Shown here: positions 15,707-23,517 of the stretch, in pieces
How positions within the stretch are numbered: position 1 is the stretch's first letter
How the letters are laid out: each line of letters starts with the position of its first letter
DNA from: Chitinophagaceae bacterium
Lineage (GTDB): Bacteria; Bacteroidota; Bacteroidia; Chitinophagales; Chitinophagaceae
Direction of reading: 5' to 3'
Assembly: GCA_025934485.1 (NCBI GenBank)
Contig: JAICXX010000046.1
Location: 1 to 34,173 of the forward strand
DNA length: 34,173 bases
Notes under the pieces: model-generated
Told to the model about the DNA's origin: nothing
The model's input: only the letters and a program-made list of their open reading frames with translations
Database searches by the model: none
Position numbers and translations under genes: made by a program

Positions 15707-16636
15707 CTATCTATAATTATTTTCTTCTATGCTATCGAGGATCGCGCAATAACTTTCATATCGCTCGATCGCGATGTTTCCATCCGCCACCGCTTGTTTG
15801 ACGCGGCAACCGGGCTCCCCGAGATGCACGCAGTTGTTGAACTGACATTGGCCCGCGAAGACCCGCATTTCGGGGAAATAACCCGACAATTCCTGTTTGG
15901 AGATATCCACCAGGCCAAATTCGCGCATGCCGGGAGTATCGATGATGCGTCCCCCGCCCGGCAGATCGAACATCTCCGCAAACGTCGTGGTATGTATGCC
16001 CTTGCCGCTCCAGCCGCTGACGGCCTGCGTCTTAAGACTCATCGCGGGGAACAGCGCGTTCAGAAAAGAGGATTTCCCCACTCCCGAATGGCCGCTGAGC
16101 AGGCTGATCTTGTCGCGTAACAGCGCATTTACCTCGCCCAGTCCTTCGCCCGTGTGAACACTCATTCGGACGACCGGGTAGCCGACGGTCTCATACATCC
16201 GTTTCCAGGCATCGAACCGTTCTTCATCTTTTTTCCGATACAGATCGGCCTTGTTGAAAAGCAGGATGGCGGGTACGTGATAGGCCTCACAGGTGACCAG
16301 CCAGCGATCGATGAACCCCTGGGAAGTGCGGGGCTCCTTGAGCGTGACCACAAGGAACGACTGGTCGATATTGGCTGCAACGATATGATGCTGCATCCGG
16401 TGCGAAGGAGATTGCCGGTTGATATAGTTACTGCGATCGTGGATCGCCGTTATAAGAGCCGTTCGTTCGTCATCGTTCTCAGGTTCGAGGTCCACATTGT
16501 CGCCCACCGCCAGGGGGTTGGTGGAGGTGATCCCATCCAGCTTGAAAAGCCCTTTGAGCCGGGCATTCCAGGTTTCGCCCGCCGCTGTCCTGACAACATA
16601 CCATGATCCGGTGGATTTGTAGACCTTTCCTTCCAT
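15707..16636 (-). CDS. rsgA: Ribosome small-subunit-dependent GTPase A
   Basis: 309 residues with the circularly permuted GTPase order of RsgA/YjeQ. An N-terminal OB-fold spans ~1-70. G4 NKAD (128-131) precedes G1 GHSGVGKSS (182-190) and G3 DTPG (233-236). A C-terminal zinc knuckle has Cys264, Cys269, His271 and Cys277 (CQFNNCVHLGEPGC). The enzyme checks late 30S assembly and hydrolyses GTP on the ribosome. It is the last gene of the moxR operon, 9 nt after batA; a functional link is not obvious, and the arrangement may be simple read-through. Confidence 0.96.
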   Translation of the reverse strand: MEGKVYKSTGSWYVVRTAAGETWNARLKGLFKLDGITSTNPLAVGDNVDLEPENDDERTALITAIHDRSNYINRQSPSHRMQHHIVAANIDQSFLVVTLKEPRTSQGFIDRWLVTCEAYHVPAILLFNKADLYRKKDEERFDAWKRMYETVGYPVVRMSVHTGEGLGEVNALLRDKISLLSGHSGVGKSSFLNALFPAMSLKTQAVSGWSGKGIHTTTFAEMFDLPGGGRIIDTPGMREFGLVDISKQELSGYFPEMRVFAGQCQFNNCVHLGEPGCRVKQAVADGNIAIERYESYCAILDSIEENNYR

Positions 16637-16645
16637 GGGTCTAAA

Positions 16646-17650
16646 TTAAGGGAACTTTCGCAGGACCGTCCAGCGCAGCAACATTTCGAGGAACAGGAAG
16701 ATAGCAGCCGCCAGCGCAAAAGGGAAGAATTGTTCGGTATACCTGCGGATCGAGGAGACCTCGATCCTGGACTTCTCCAGCTGGTCGATCTCCTTGTAGA
16801 TATTGCTAAGGCTCTCGTTGTCCTTGGCGCGATAATAGCGTCCGCCGGTTTCGGTGGCGATCTGGGTCAGCAGCTTCTCGTCGATGTTTACCTTTTCGCG
16901 CTGCATAACGACCCCGCCCGGTGTCTGAACAGGCACCGGAGCATATCCCTCCGTTCCCATCCCGATGGTGTAAACGCGGACACCCACGGATTTTGCGATC
17001 TCTTTGGCGGTATTGGGATCGATGAGCCCGCCATTGTTTTCGCCGTCGGTGAGCAGGATGATGACCTTGCTTTTGGATGGGGAACTACGAAGCCGGTCGA
17101 CGCCGGTAGCAAGCCCCGAGCCAATTGCCGTCCCATCCTCCAGCAAACCGCTGTGTACCTGGAAAAGCTGAGACTTGAGCACATTGCGATCCGTAGTCAG
17201 CGGGCACATGGTAAAGGCCTCGCCGGAAAAGATCACCAGCCCGATGCGGTCCGTAGGCCGGTTGTCGATGAATTCCGAGGCTACATTCTTGGCCGCCTCC
17301 ATCCGGTTAGGCGTAAAATCCTGGGCCAGCATGGACCCGCTGATGTCCAGACATAGCACGATATCGATCCCTTCGCCGTTGACCAGCTGCTCGTCGTTCC
17401 GGGTCTGCGGACGAGCCAACGCGATGATCAGGCAGCAAAGTGCCAGCACCCGGAATATGAATAGCAGTGGGCGTAGAAAATTTTTCCAGGAACGCGTTCC
17501 CCTAAAGGCCTGAATAGTGGAGACCATCACCGTCGCCTTGCCGGCATCCGCGCGTTTCAGCTCCCACCAGATCATCAGCGGGACCAGCAGGAAGAGCCCG
17601 AAGAAAGCGGGCTGGTTGAAATAAATATGTTGATACCAATCGTATAGCAC
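16646..17650 (-). CDS. batA: BatA-type von Willebrand factor A membrane protein
   Basis: 334 residues. Two N-terminal membrane helices (~15-30 and ~60-79, ending in LARPQ) are followed by a VWA domain with an intact metal-ion site: DISGSM at 102-107, then GLVIFSGEAF and LLTDGENN. A third helix lies near the C terminus (FPFALAAAIFLFLEMLL). This matches BatA of the Bacteroides aerotolerance operon, which works with MoxR ATPases in envelope or stress functions; the exact role is unsettled. The start is GTG at 17650, 5 nt after the upstream stop; no ATG gives a complete first helix. BatB, BatC and a full BatD gene do not follow; rsgA does. Confidence 0.9.
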   Translation of the reverse strand: MLYDWYQHIYFNQPAFFGLFLLVPLMIWWELKRADAGKATVMVSTIQAFRGTRSWKNFLRPLLFIFRVLALCCLIIALARPQTRNDEQLVNGEGIDIVLCLDISGSMLAQDFTPNRMEAAKNVASEFIDNRPTDRIGLVIFSGEAFTMCPLTTDRNVLKSQLFQVHSGLLEDGTAIGSGLATGVDRLRSSPSKSKVIILLTDGENNGGLIDPNTAKEIAKSVGVRVYTIGMGTEGYAPVPVQTPGGVVMQREKVNIDEKLLTQIATETGGRYYRAKDNESLSNIYKEIDQLEKSRIEVSSIRRYTEQFFPFALAAAIFLFLEMLLRWTVLRKFP

Positions 17651-17655
17651 GTTTC

Positions 17656-18636
17656 TTAATTAGTTTGTTTTTCCGGAACATCGGTGGCCGCAGCGGCGGC
17701 GGCAGCCAGCGCCTGCTTTTCCATTTCCTCGATCGCTGCGCGGACAGCCCGGTAATGCTGATCGCTATCCGCAATCCCCGGCTTGTACTTGGCAAATTTT
17801 ACGAAATCACTCATCCGCAGCGTTTCGGCCAACCCATCGAAAATATCCGCAGGCAGCCTCAGTTTGCGCAATTGCCCGATGAGCTCTTCGCTTGTCTCTG
17901 CAAAGCTCGAAATGTTCAGGCGACGCAACAGGTAGACCCGCAGGATCTCGCCCAGGCGGTCATAATAGACTTTCATCGCGCCTGTATCCGGAAGGTGTTG
18001 CTTTTCGAGCTGATCCAATTGCTTAATGGCTTCCTCATAGGGCGAAAGCCGCGGCGCCTGCCGGACCGCGATCAGTGTTTTCAGGAGCTTCTTTTTCCGG
18101 ATGATCCATACCACCAGCGCCACGGAAACTAAGGTCACGGCGACCACCAGCCAGCCGATCCAGCGGGCAAACGGGTTGGGTATATCGACAATATCCTTGA
18201 TGTCATGAAAATCCTTTAGCGAGTCGATATTCGTGTAGCTGATGGATATCCGGATGGAGTCGCTGAAGGCCTTGCTGTTGCCCACGATAAATGGCAGTCT
18301 CGGGATGGCATATGTTCCGGAATCGAAACTGGTAAGGGTCAGGTATTGCACATAAGACCGTTCCCCGGGCCGCACCGTCGTATCGACCCTTCCCTTGTCC
18401 AGCCAGTCGAAATGCGGCAGTGAATCCAGGCCGGGCCAGCCAAAAGGGACATTGTCGGGCACGGTGATATCCAGCTTGAGGTGGATCGGTTCCCCGATGA
18501 CGATCTTGTCCTTGTCCACACTCGCTTTGATCGTCGCGGGAGGCGGCGGTGTAGCGTTGTGCTTTCGCTGGGCGTGGAGAAGAAGAACCGGCCAACAGAG
18601 AAAAGAGACGATGATATATGTTCTTAAGAGTCGCAT
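17656..18636 (-). CDS. BatD-like single-pass membrane protein
   Basis: 326 residues: a signal peptide (MRLLRTYIIVSFLCWPVLLLHAQ), then an extracytoplasmic beta domain (~25-155) with VDKDKIVIGEPIHLKLDITVP similar to the immunoglobulin-like repeats of BatD. One membrane helix follows (WIGWLVVAVTLVSVALVVWII, ~160-180), then a helical cytosolic tail (YEEAIKQLDQLEKQHLPD; SSFAETSEELIGQLRKL) like the tail of DUF4381 proteins. It ends in a run of seven alanines. It is located between DUF58 and batA with 3- and 5-nt gaps, the usual place for this partner. Probably assembles with the VWA proteins at the membrane. Confidence 0.75.
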   Translation of the reverse strand: MRLLRTYIIVSFLCWPVLLLHAQRKHNATPPPPATIKASVDKDKIVIGEPIHLKLDITVPDNVPFGWPGLDSLPHFDWLDKGRVDTTVRPGERSYVQYLTLTSFDSGTYAIPRLPFIVGNSKAFSDSIRISISYTNIDSLKDFHDIKDIVDIPNPFARWIGWLVVAVTLVSVALVVWIIRKKKLLKTLIAVRQAPRLSPYEEAIKQLDQLEKQHLPDTGAMKVYYDRLGEILRVYLLRRLNISSFAETSEELIGQLRKLRLPADIFDGLAETLRMSDFVKFAKYKPGIADSDQHYRAVRAAIEEMEKQALAAAAAAATDVPEKQTN

Positions 18637-18639
18637 GTA

Positions 18640-19602
18640 CTAGCCCGGCCGGCGGCGTCCGACAAAAAACCGTTGCAGGATCTTGACATAGTCCTCATCC
18701 GTGCGCAAATGCAGCAAGTCGCATCCGGCTTTCTGGAAAATGGTTTTACACTGTTCCGTTTGGTTAAAAAAATATTGTTGGTAATTCGAACGGACCAGGT
18801 AATCGCTCGTATCCACCCAATACCGGCCGCCCGTCTCGGCGTCTTCCGCCTCGATCATCCCGATGGCCGGCAATTGCATATCCATTTTATCGTATACCTT
18901 GATACCAATGACATCATGTTTTTTTCCAGCAACCTTGAGCGCCTCTTCGAAAGCCGGCTCACGACTTCTCTCCCGCCGGACCGGGGGCGCGCCTCTGCCT
19001 TGCGCGCCTTGTCCTGCTTCCGCTGCCGGACTGCCACTGCCATCGAGAAAATCGCTCAGCAGAAAAACGATGGCATTCTGACGGGCGCTGCGCGTAAGAA
19101 AACGGATCGCCTCGCTGAGATTCGTGCCCTTTCTCTTAGGTTCGATCGACAAGAGCTGACGAACGATATACAACACATGCTCCCGGCCTTTCTTGGGCGC
19201 GACATAGGCTTCGACCTTATCGCTGAAGAAAATGACACCGACCTTATCGTTGTTATTGATAGCGGAAAAAGCCAGTACGGCACAAACTTCGGTGATGAGG
19301 TCTTTTTTCCGTGCATGTACGGTACCAAAAAGCGAGCTGGCGCTAACGTCGACCAGCAGGATCACGGTAAGCTCCCGTTCTTCTTCGAATAATTTACTGA
19401 AAGGATGATTGAAACGCGCCGAGACATTCCAGTCGATAAAACGGATATCGTCACCCGCGGCATATTCACGCACCTCCCGAAAGCTCATGCCCCGGCCCTT
19501 GAAGGCGCTGTGGTATTCGCCAGTAAAAAGATGCCGGGTAAGCCGCTTGCTTTTTATCTCCAGCTCCCGTACCTTCTTGAGTATTTCGGCAGTAGTGAGC
19601 AT
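18640..19602 (-). CDS. DUF58 family protein (VWA-like) with a low-complexity insert
   Basis: 320 residues. The DUF58 core is clear: YHSAFKGRGMSFREVREYAAGDD (~30-52), RFIDWNVSARF, and a degenerate metal-site motif DVSASS at 85-90. The GVIFFSD and VFLLSDFLDG strands and the conserved KKHDVIGIKVYD follow. Residues ~189-216 (rich in Gly, Ala, Arg, Pro, Glu) interrupt the junction between SDFLDG and AFEEALK, which is normally short in this family; see findings. DUF58 proteins are encoded with MoxR ATPases and are thought to be their VWA-type adaptor partners. Cytosolic; operon gaps 6 nt upstream and 3 nt downstream. Confidence 0.9.
   Translation of the reverse strand: MLTTAEILKKVRELEIKSKRLTRHLFTGEYHSAFKGRGMSFREVREYAAGDDIRFIDWNVSARFNHPFSKLFEEERELTVILLVDVSASSLFGTVHARKKDLITEVCAVLAFSAINNNDKVGVIFFSDKVEAYVAPKKGREHVLYIVRQLLSIEPKRKGTNLSEAIRFLTRSARQNAIVFLLSDFLDGSGSPAAEAGQGAQGRGAPPVRRERSREPAFEEALKVAGKKHDVIGIKVYDKMDMQLPAIGMIEAEDAETGGRYWVDTSDYLVRSNYQQYFFNQTEQCKTIFQKAGCDLLHLRTDEDYVKILQRFFVGRRRPG
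18955..19038 (-). repeat. GC-rich in-frame insert in the DUF58 gene
   Basis: These 84 nt (28 codons) are conspicuously GC-rich and encode mostly Gly, Ala, Arg, Pro and Glu. They contain an inverted repeat with 7-bp arms, GGCGCGC (18986-18992) and GCGCGCC (19002-19008). The flanking residues would join normally for a DUF58 protein if it were removed. Origin from a dispersed palindromic element is an inference. Confidence 0.45.
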
Positions 19603-19608
19603 TGTTAC

Positions 19609-20610
19609 TTACGGAATAGGAATAATTTTCAATACTTCGTCGATCACGTTCTCGACATCCACATTTTCCGCTTCGGCCTCGTAAGTGAGACCGATGCGAT
19701 GACGCAATACATCCTTGGAGATAGACCGGACGTCTTCGGGGATCACATAGCCGCGTTTGCTCAAAAATGCATTGGCCTTGGCGGCCAGGGCGAGATTGAT
19801 ACTGGCCCGCGGACTTCCGCCATAGGCGATCAGCGGCTTGAGCTTCTCCAATTTGTATTTTTCGGGGGTACGTGTGGCAAAAACGATGTCCAGGATATAG
19901 TGCTCGACCTTCTCATCCATATAGATCTGCCGGCACAATTCCTTGGCCCCCATGATCTCCTGGATAGACACTACCTGTTCTACTCTGGGAGATTGCCCGC
20001 CTTGTACATTCTGGCGAATAATAAGCTGCTCCTCCTGTTTAGTGGGATAATCCACGATAACCTTCATGATAAAGCGATCCTGCTGGGCTTCCGGAAGCGG
20101 ATACGTCCCCTCCTGCTCGAGCGGGTTTTGTGTCGCCAGCACCAGGAACGGTTCCTCTAATTTGTGACTTGTGTCGCCCAGGGTCACTTGCCGTTCCTGC
20201 ATCGCCTCCAGCAGGGCGCTTTGAACCTTGGCGGGCGCACGGTTGATCTCATCCGCCAATACGAAATTGGCAAAGATGGGTCCCTTGCGAACGACGAACT
20301 CGTGTTTTTGCTGGTTATAGATCATCGTCCCGACGACATCCGCCGGCAACAGATCCGGGGTAAACTGGATGCGGCTGAAATTGGCATGGATGGCTTGAGC
20401 CAACGACTTAATAGTCAATGTCTTAGCAAGGCCGGGTACACCCTCGAGAAGAACGTGACCGTTGCTGAGAAGGCCAATAAGCAGGCGGTCGAGCATTTGA
20501 TGCTGGCCGATGATCACCCGGCCGACCTCATCCCGAAGCCGGTCGATAAAGGCTGCCTGATATTGGATCTTCGTGTTTAATTGTCTGATATCCTCTGCTG
20601 TATAAAGCAT
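19609..20610 (-). CDS. moxR: MoxR family AAA+ ATPase
   Basis: 333 residues. Walker A GVPGLAKT (57-64), Walker B VLADE (117-121) followed by INRAPAKVQSALLEAMQERQV, sensor 1 ATQNP (159-163), and EGTYPLPEAQQDRF with the presumed arginine finger region. The C-terminal lid includes YGGSPRASINL. MoxR ATPases act as chaperones that activate or assemble partner complexes and are encoded with VWA proteins, as here. First gene of the moxR-DUF58-BatD-like-batA-rsgA operon. A perfect -7 box ends 4 nt before the ATG, implying a leaderless or nearly leaderless mRNA. Confidence 0.96.
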   Translation of the reverse strand: MLYTAEDIRQLNTKIQYQAAFIDRLRDEVGRVIIGQHQMLDRLLIGLLSNGHVLLEGVPGLAKTLTIKSLAQAIHANFSRIQFTPDLLPADVVGTMIYNQQKHEFVVRKGPIFANFVLADEINRAPAKVQSALLEAMQERQVTLGDTSHKLEEPFLVLATQNPLEQEGTYPLPEAQQDRFIMKVIVDYPTKQEEQLIIRQNVQGGQSPRVEQVVSIQEIMGAKELCRQIYMDEKVEHYILDIVFATRTPEKYKLEKLKPLIAYGGSPRASINLALAAKANAFLSKRGYVIPEDVRSISKDVLRHRIGLTYEAEAENVDVENVIDEVLKIIPIP

Positions 20611-20614
20611 AGCG

Positions 20615-20622
20615 CAAATATA
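20615..20622 (-). promoter_or_regulatory. -7 box of the moxR operon
   Basis: TATATTTG on the minus strand is a perfect TAnnTTTG match and ends 4 nt before the moxR ATG. No convincing -33 TTG was found at 19-21 nt. Confidence 0.55.
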
Positions 20623-20794
20623 TTCGAGTTAAGGCTTGTGGGGCCCGAAATTACGAATTCGATTTGGCAAGTTGAATGCCAATTTTGTGGATAATTTAAT
20701 GAGGATAAAATTATATATGTTAACAATAAGTTGAGGAGCTCCGGAGTTTTAAACTTGTGAAGTCCGTATCCTTCTAACCGAAAATGTGACCCGG

Positions 20795-21223
20795 ATGTTT
20801 TGTAAATGGATAATATTGACGTTAACAGCCGCCACCCTGGCAACAGGCTGTTCCAATAAGAATACTTCTGGAAAAGACTTAGACTTGCTTACGGGCACAC
20901 CTTGGAAATACGAAAAAGCTGGCTTCGACAACGACGACGGTACCTTTGACGCGCTGGACCCGCGCATCTCCGGCTCCGAAAAAGACAACACCGTCATCTT
21001 CTGTAAGGACGGCACGGGGTATTCGGAGCTCAACCATAAAAGCCGGAACGGCAATCCCGATAGCCTTCCTTTTATCTGGGCCTTCCAGAATGGCGATAGT
21101 ACCATCTATTTTCAGGATACGTATTATAAAGTACGCGAACTTTCACCCAACCGTTTCGAGATCTACGCAGATCAGCGGATAGGCGGTAACAATACCCGCT
21201 ATACTATCGTTTTCAAACATTAA
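20795..21223 (+). CDS. Lipocalin-like lipoprotein
   Basis: 142 residues: signal peptide MFCKWIILTLTAATL with lipobox ATGC (Cys19). A single small beta domain begins LLTGTPWKYEKAGFD, the typical opening of Bacteroidota lipocalin-like proteins, and continues with alternating strands (NTVIFCKDGTGYSEL, STIYFQDTYYKVREL, TRYTIVF). A GTG in frame at 20786 is possible, but the ATG at 20795 gives a cleaner signal peptide. Convergent with nadE; only 4 nt separate the stops. Ligand unknown. The 184 bp upstream are AT-rich and hold no other gene. Confidence 0.78.
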   Translation: MFCKWIILTLTAATLATGCSNKNTSGKDLDLLTGTPWKYEKAGFDNDDGTFDALDPRISGSEKDNTVIFCKDGTGYSELNHKSRNGNPDSLPFIWAFQNGDSTIYFQDTYYKVRELSPNRFEIYADQRIGGNNTRYTIVFKH

Positions 21224-21227
21224 TACC

Positions 21228-23126
21228 TCACGAAAGGTATTTTGCCACGATAGGAACTCTTCTCCCCACGCCAAATGCTTTGCAGCTGACCCGGATGATC
21301 GGGCAGAACTGATTGCGTTTGTATTCGCTGGTGTTTACCAATTTCAGGATCCGCCGGACCACGGCTTCGTCGATGCCCATGGCGATTAACTCCTTTGGTC
21401 CCCGGCGGCGTTCGATGTACTGATACAGGACCTTGTCGAGGATCTCGTAGTCGGGTAAGCTGTCGCTGTCCTTTTGCCCCGGACGCAATTCCGCCGAAGG
21501 AGCCTTGGTAAGAATATGCCCCGGAATAATCTCGCCATTCTTGTTGATATCGCGCGCCAACGCGTAGACCTGCCCTTTGTAGACGTCGCCGAGAACACTA
21601 AGTCCACCGGCCATGTCGCCATATAGCGTCCCATAGCCTGTAGACAGTTCGCTTTTGTTGGATGTGTTAAGCATCACATAGCCGAACTTGTTGGCGAGAC
21701 CCATGACGATGTTCCCGCGGGCCCGGCTTTGGAGGTTTTCCTCGGCGAGGCCAATGGCCGATGATTGACCTCCGGCCGAGAACATCGCCCTTGCCACTGG
21801 CAAGGGCTCATTCGCAAGCTCGCGCTTGCCTCCGGCGGCTCCCGCGCTGTCCTTAAATACGGGTTCCAACGTATGCAGCAGCGCTTCATAGACTTCTTTT
21901 ATGGCAATGATGTCATAGGGGTTGCCGAGATTCCGTGACAATTGCTCGGCGTCGCTCACGGAATGCGAGGACGAATACTGAGAGGGTAGCAACACGGCCC
22001 GGACATTGGCCGGTCCCAGGGCCTCGCAGGCCAGGGCCAGGGTCACTGCGCTATCGACGCCACCGCTCGAGGCGATGATGGCCTTGCTGAAACCCATCTT
22101 GAAAAAATAATCCCGGATACCCAGGATCAGTGCCTTGCGGATCTGCCGGATATTCGCCTCGTCGACCAGATATTCATGGATGCGTTCGGGGTCATTCATC
22201 TTGGAAACCCGCATGTCCTTATCGAAGAGCTGTTGCGATGTGGTAACGGGGCGCCATCCTTCTTCGTTGGGCGTTGCGGCCTGCAGCTGGCGCTCTTCCT
22301 CCTCCTGATCAACGCGGTTAGTGGCCACTGATAGGCCCGGCAGCAGCTCTTCATACAGCGGCGGCACCCGATGCGGTAGCGGGACAACGGCGAAATCTTC
22401 TTCAAAATAGCTGAGCTCCCGGACAAGATTGCCTTTCGCGTCATATACGACGCTGCCGCCGTCGAATACGATCTCCGTTTGCGAACCAACGGCGTTGACG
22501 TAATACATCGGCAGATGGTATTTCAACACATTCTGCCGGACGACCTCTTTACGATCCTCGTCGTGATCATAATCGAAAGGCGATGCGGAGATATTGATCA
22601 TGAGATCGGGATGCTGCCGGATGAGCTGATCCATAGGGCAAACCCGGTATAACGGGTTATCGCCTAAATTCCAGATGTCCTCGCAAATGGTCAGTGCGAT
22701 CTTTTTACCTTTGAACGGAATGACCTTCCATTCATAACCGGGTTCGAAATAACGGTATTCATCGAATACATCGTAGTTAGGCAAGCAGGTCTTATGTGCA
22801 ACGCCTTTGATCTCCTTTTCGTATAGCAGCCAGGCGGCATTGAAAAGATCCTTCCCTTCTTTCACCGGATTACGTGCGGGTGCACCTACGATGACCCCGA
22901 TGGTATCGGCATGCTCCCGGATACGGTCGATGGCTGCATAACACTGGCCGATGAAATCTTCGAACTCCAGAAAATCCCGCGGCGGATAACCACACACGGA
23001 AAGCTCCGTAAAGACAACGAGATCGGCGCCGGCAGCTTTTGCGCGGTCGATGCCTTCCAGGATCTTCCGTGTATTGGCTTCAAAATTGCCGACGTGATAA
23101 TTTTGTTGGGCGATGGCGATCTTCAT
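21228..23126 (-). CDS. nadE: Glutamine-dependent NAD+ synthetase
   Basis: 632 residues in two domains. The N-terminal nitrilase-type glutaminase carries the catalytic triad Glu41 (VFTELSVCGYPPRDF), Lys112 (HKTCLPNYDVF) and Cys148 (LTICEDIWN). The C-terminal synthetase has the ATP-pyrophosphatase loop SSGGVDSAVTLALA (353-366) and NTSNKSELSTGYGTLYGD. It amidates deamido-NAD+ with ammonia from glutamine, the last step of NAD synthesis. Residues ~427-457 form an Ala/Gly-rich insert between EPVFKD and IGLAEENLQSRARG; see findings. The protein should still be functional because all catalytic motifs remain. Divergent from tfoX-gldB. Confidence 0.97.
   Translation of the reverse strand: MKIAIAQQNYHVGNFEANTRKILEGIDRAKAAGADLVVFTELSVCGYPPRDFLEFEDFIGQCYAAIDRIREHADTIGVIVGAPARNPVKEGKDLFNAAWLLYEKEIKGVAHKTCLPNYDVFDEYRYFEPGYEWKVIPFKGKKIALTICEDIWNLGDNPLYRVCPMDQLIRQHPDLMINISASPFDYDHDEDRKEVVRQNVLKYHLPMYYVNAVGSQTEIVFDGGSVVYDAKGNLVRELSYFEEDFAVVPLPHRVPPLYEELLPGLSVATNRVDQEEEERQLQAATPNEEGWRPVTTSQQLFDKDMRVSKMNDPERIHEYLVDEANIRQIRKALILGIRDYFFKMGFSKAIIASSGGVDSAVTLALACEALGPANVRAVLLPSQYSSSHSVSDAEQLSRNLGNPYDIIAIKEVYEALLHTLEPVFKDSAGAAGGKRELANEPLPVARAMFSAGGQSSAIGLAEENLQSRARGNIVMGLANKFGYVMLNTSNKSELSTGYGTLYGDMAGGLSVLGDVYKGQVYALARDINKNGEIIPGHILTKAPSAELRPGQKDSDSLPDYEILDKVLYQYIERRRGPKELIAMGIDEAVVRRILKLVNTSEYKRNQFCPIIRVSCKAFGVGRRVPIVAKYLS
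21756..21848 (-). repeat. Palindrome-bearing in-frame insert in nadE
   Basis: These 93 nt (31 codons) contain two perfect hairpins. One has 10-bp arms and a single central base (21787-21807, GCCCTTGCCA/TGGCAAGGGC). The other has arms GCAAGC/GCTTGC with loop TCGC (21814-21829). An 8-bp direct repeat CCTCCGGC occurs at 21769-21776 and 21829-21836. The insert preserves the frame. The structure is that expected of a small dispersed palindromic element. Confidence 0.55.
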
Positions 23127-23133
23127 AATATGG

Positions 23134-23160
23134 CAAAGTTACGAACTGTGCTTATATTTG
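23134..23160. promoter_or_regulatory. Divergent -7 boxes for nadE and tfoX-gldB
   Basis: Minus-strand TAACTTTG (23134-23141) ends 7 nt before the nadE ATG; plus-strand TATATTTG (23153-23160) ends 3 nt before the tfoX-like ATG. Both are perfect matches to TAnnTTTG. Only 11 bp separate them, so the two polymerase footprints would overlap completely. Confidence 0.6.
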
Positions 23161-23163
23161 GCC

Positions 23164-23517
23164 ATGGCTTTCGACGAGCACATAGCACACCGCATCAGGG
23201 AAGCCCTTGCTCCCCTGCCGGATGTGGCGGAAAAAAAGATGTTCCATGGCATCTGCTTCATGGTCAATGGAAAAATGTGTCTTTGTGTGCGGCTAGACGA
23301 AATGCTTTGCAGGATCGGACCGAACAAATACAGCGAAGCGCTTGAGATGAACCATTGCCGCCCGATGATCCACAATGGCCGGACCATGCAGGGCTTTGTG
23401 TTTGTGAGCAACGAAGGCATCCGTAAGAAAAAAGATTTCGAATATTGGGTGAACCTTGCCCTGGAATTCAACAAAGAAGCAAAAGCCACAAAAAAAGCCG
23501 TTAAAAAAAAGAAATGA
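23164..23517 (+). CDS. TfoX/Sxy N-terminal domain protein
   Basis: 117 residues that are essentially only the TfoX_N domain. The helix MAFDEHIAHRIREALAPLP and the signature EKKMFHGICFMVNGKMCLCV open it, then LCRIGPNKYSEAL and GFVFVSNEGIRKKKDFEYWV. It ends in a Lys-rich tail. Sxy/TfoX activates competence genes in gammaproteobacteria, but stand-alone TfoX_N proteins in Bacteroidota are uncharacterised, so a competence role should not be assumed. The frame extends to 23113, but the ATG at 23164 starts the domain. The stop overlaps the gldB start (ATGA, 23514-23517), so the two are translationally coupled. Confidence 0.88.
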   Translation: MAFDEHIAHRIREALAPLPDVAEKKMFHGICFMVNGKMCLCVRLDEMLCRIGPNKYSEALEMNHCRPMIHNGRTMQGFVFVSNEGIRKKKDFEYWVNLALEFNKEAKATKKAVKKKK

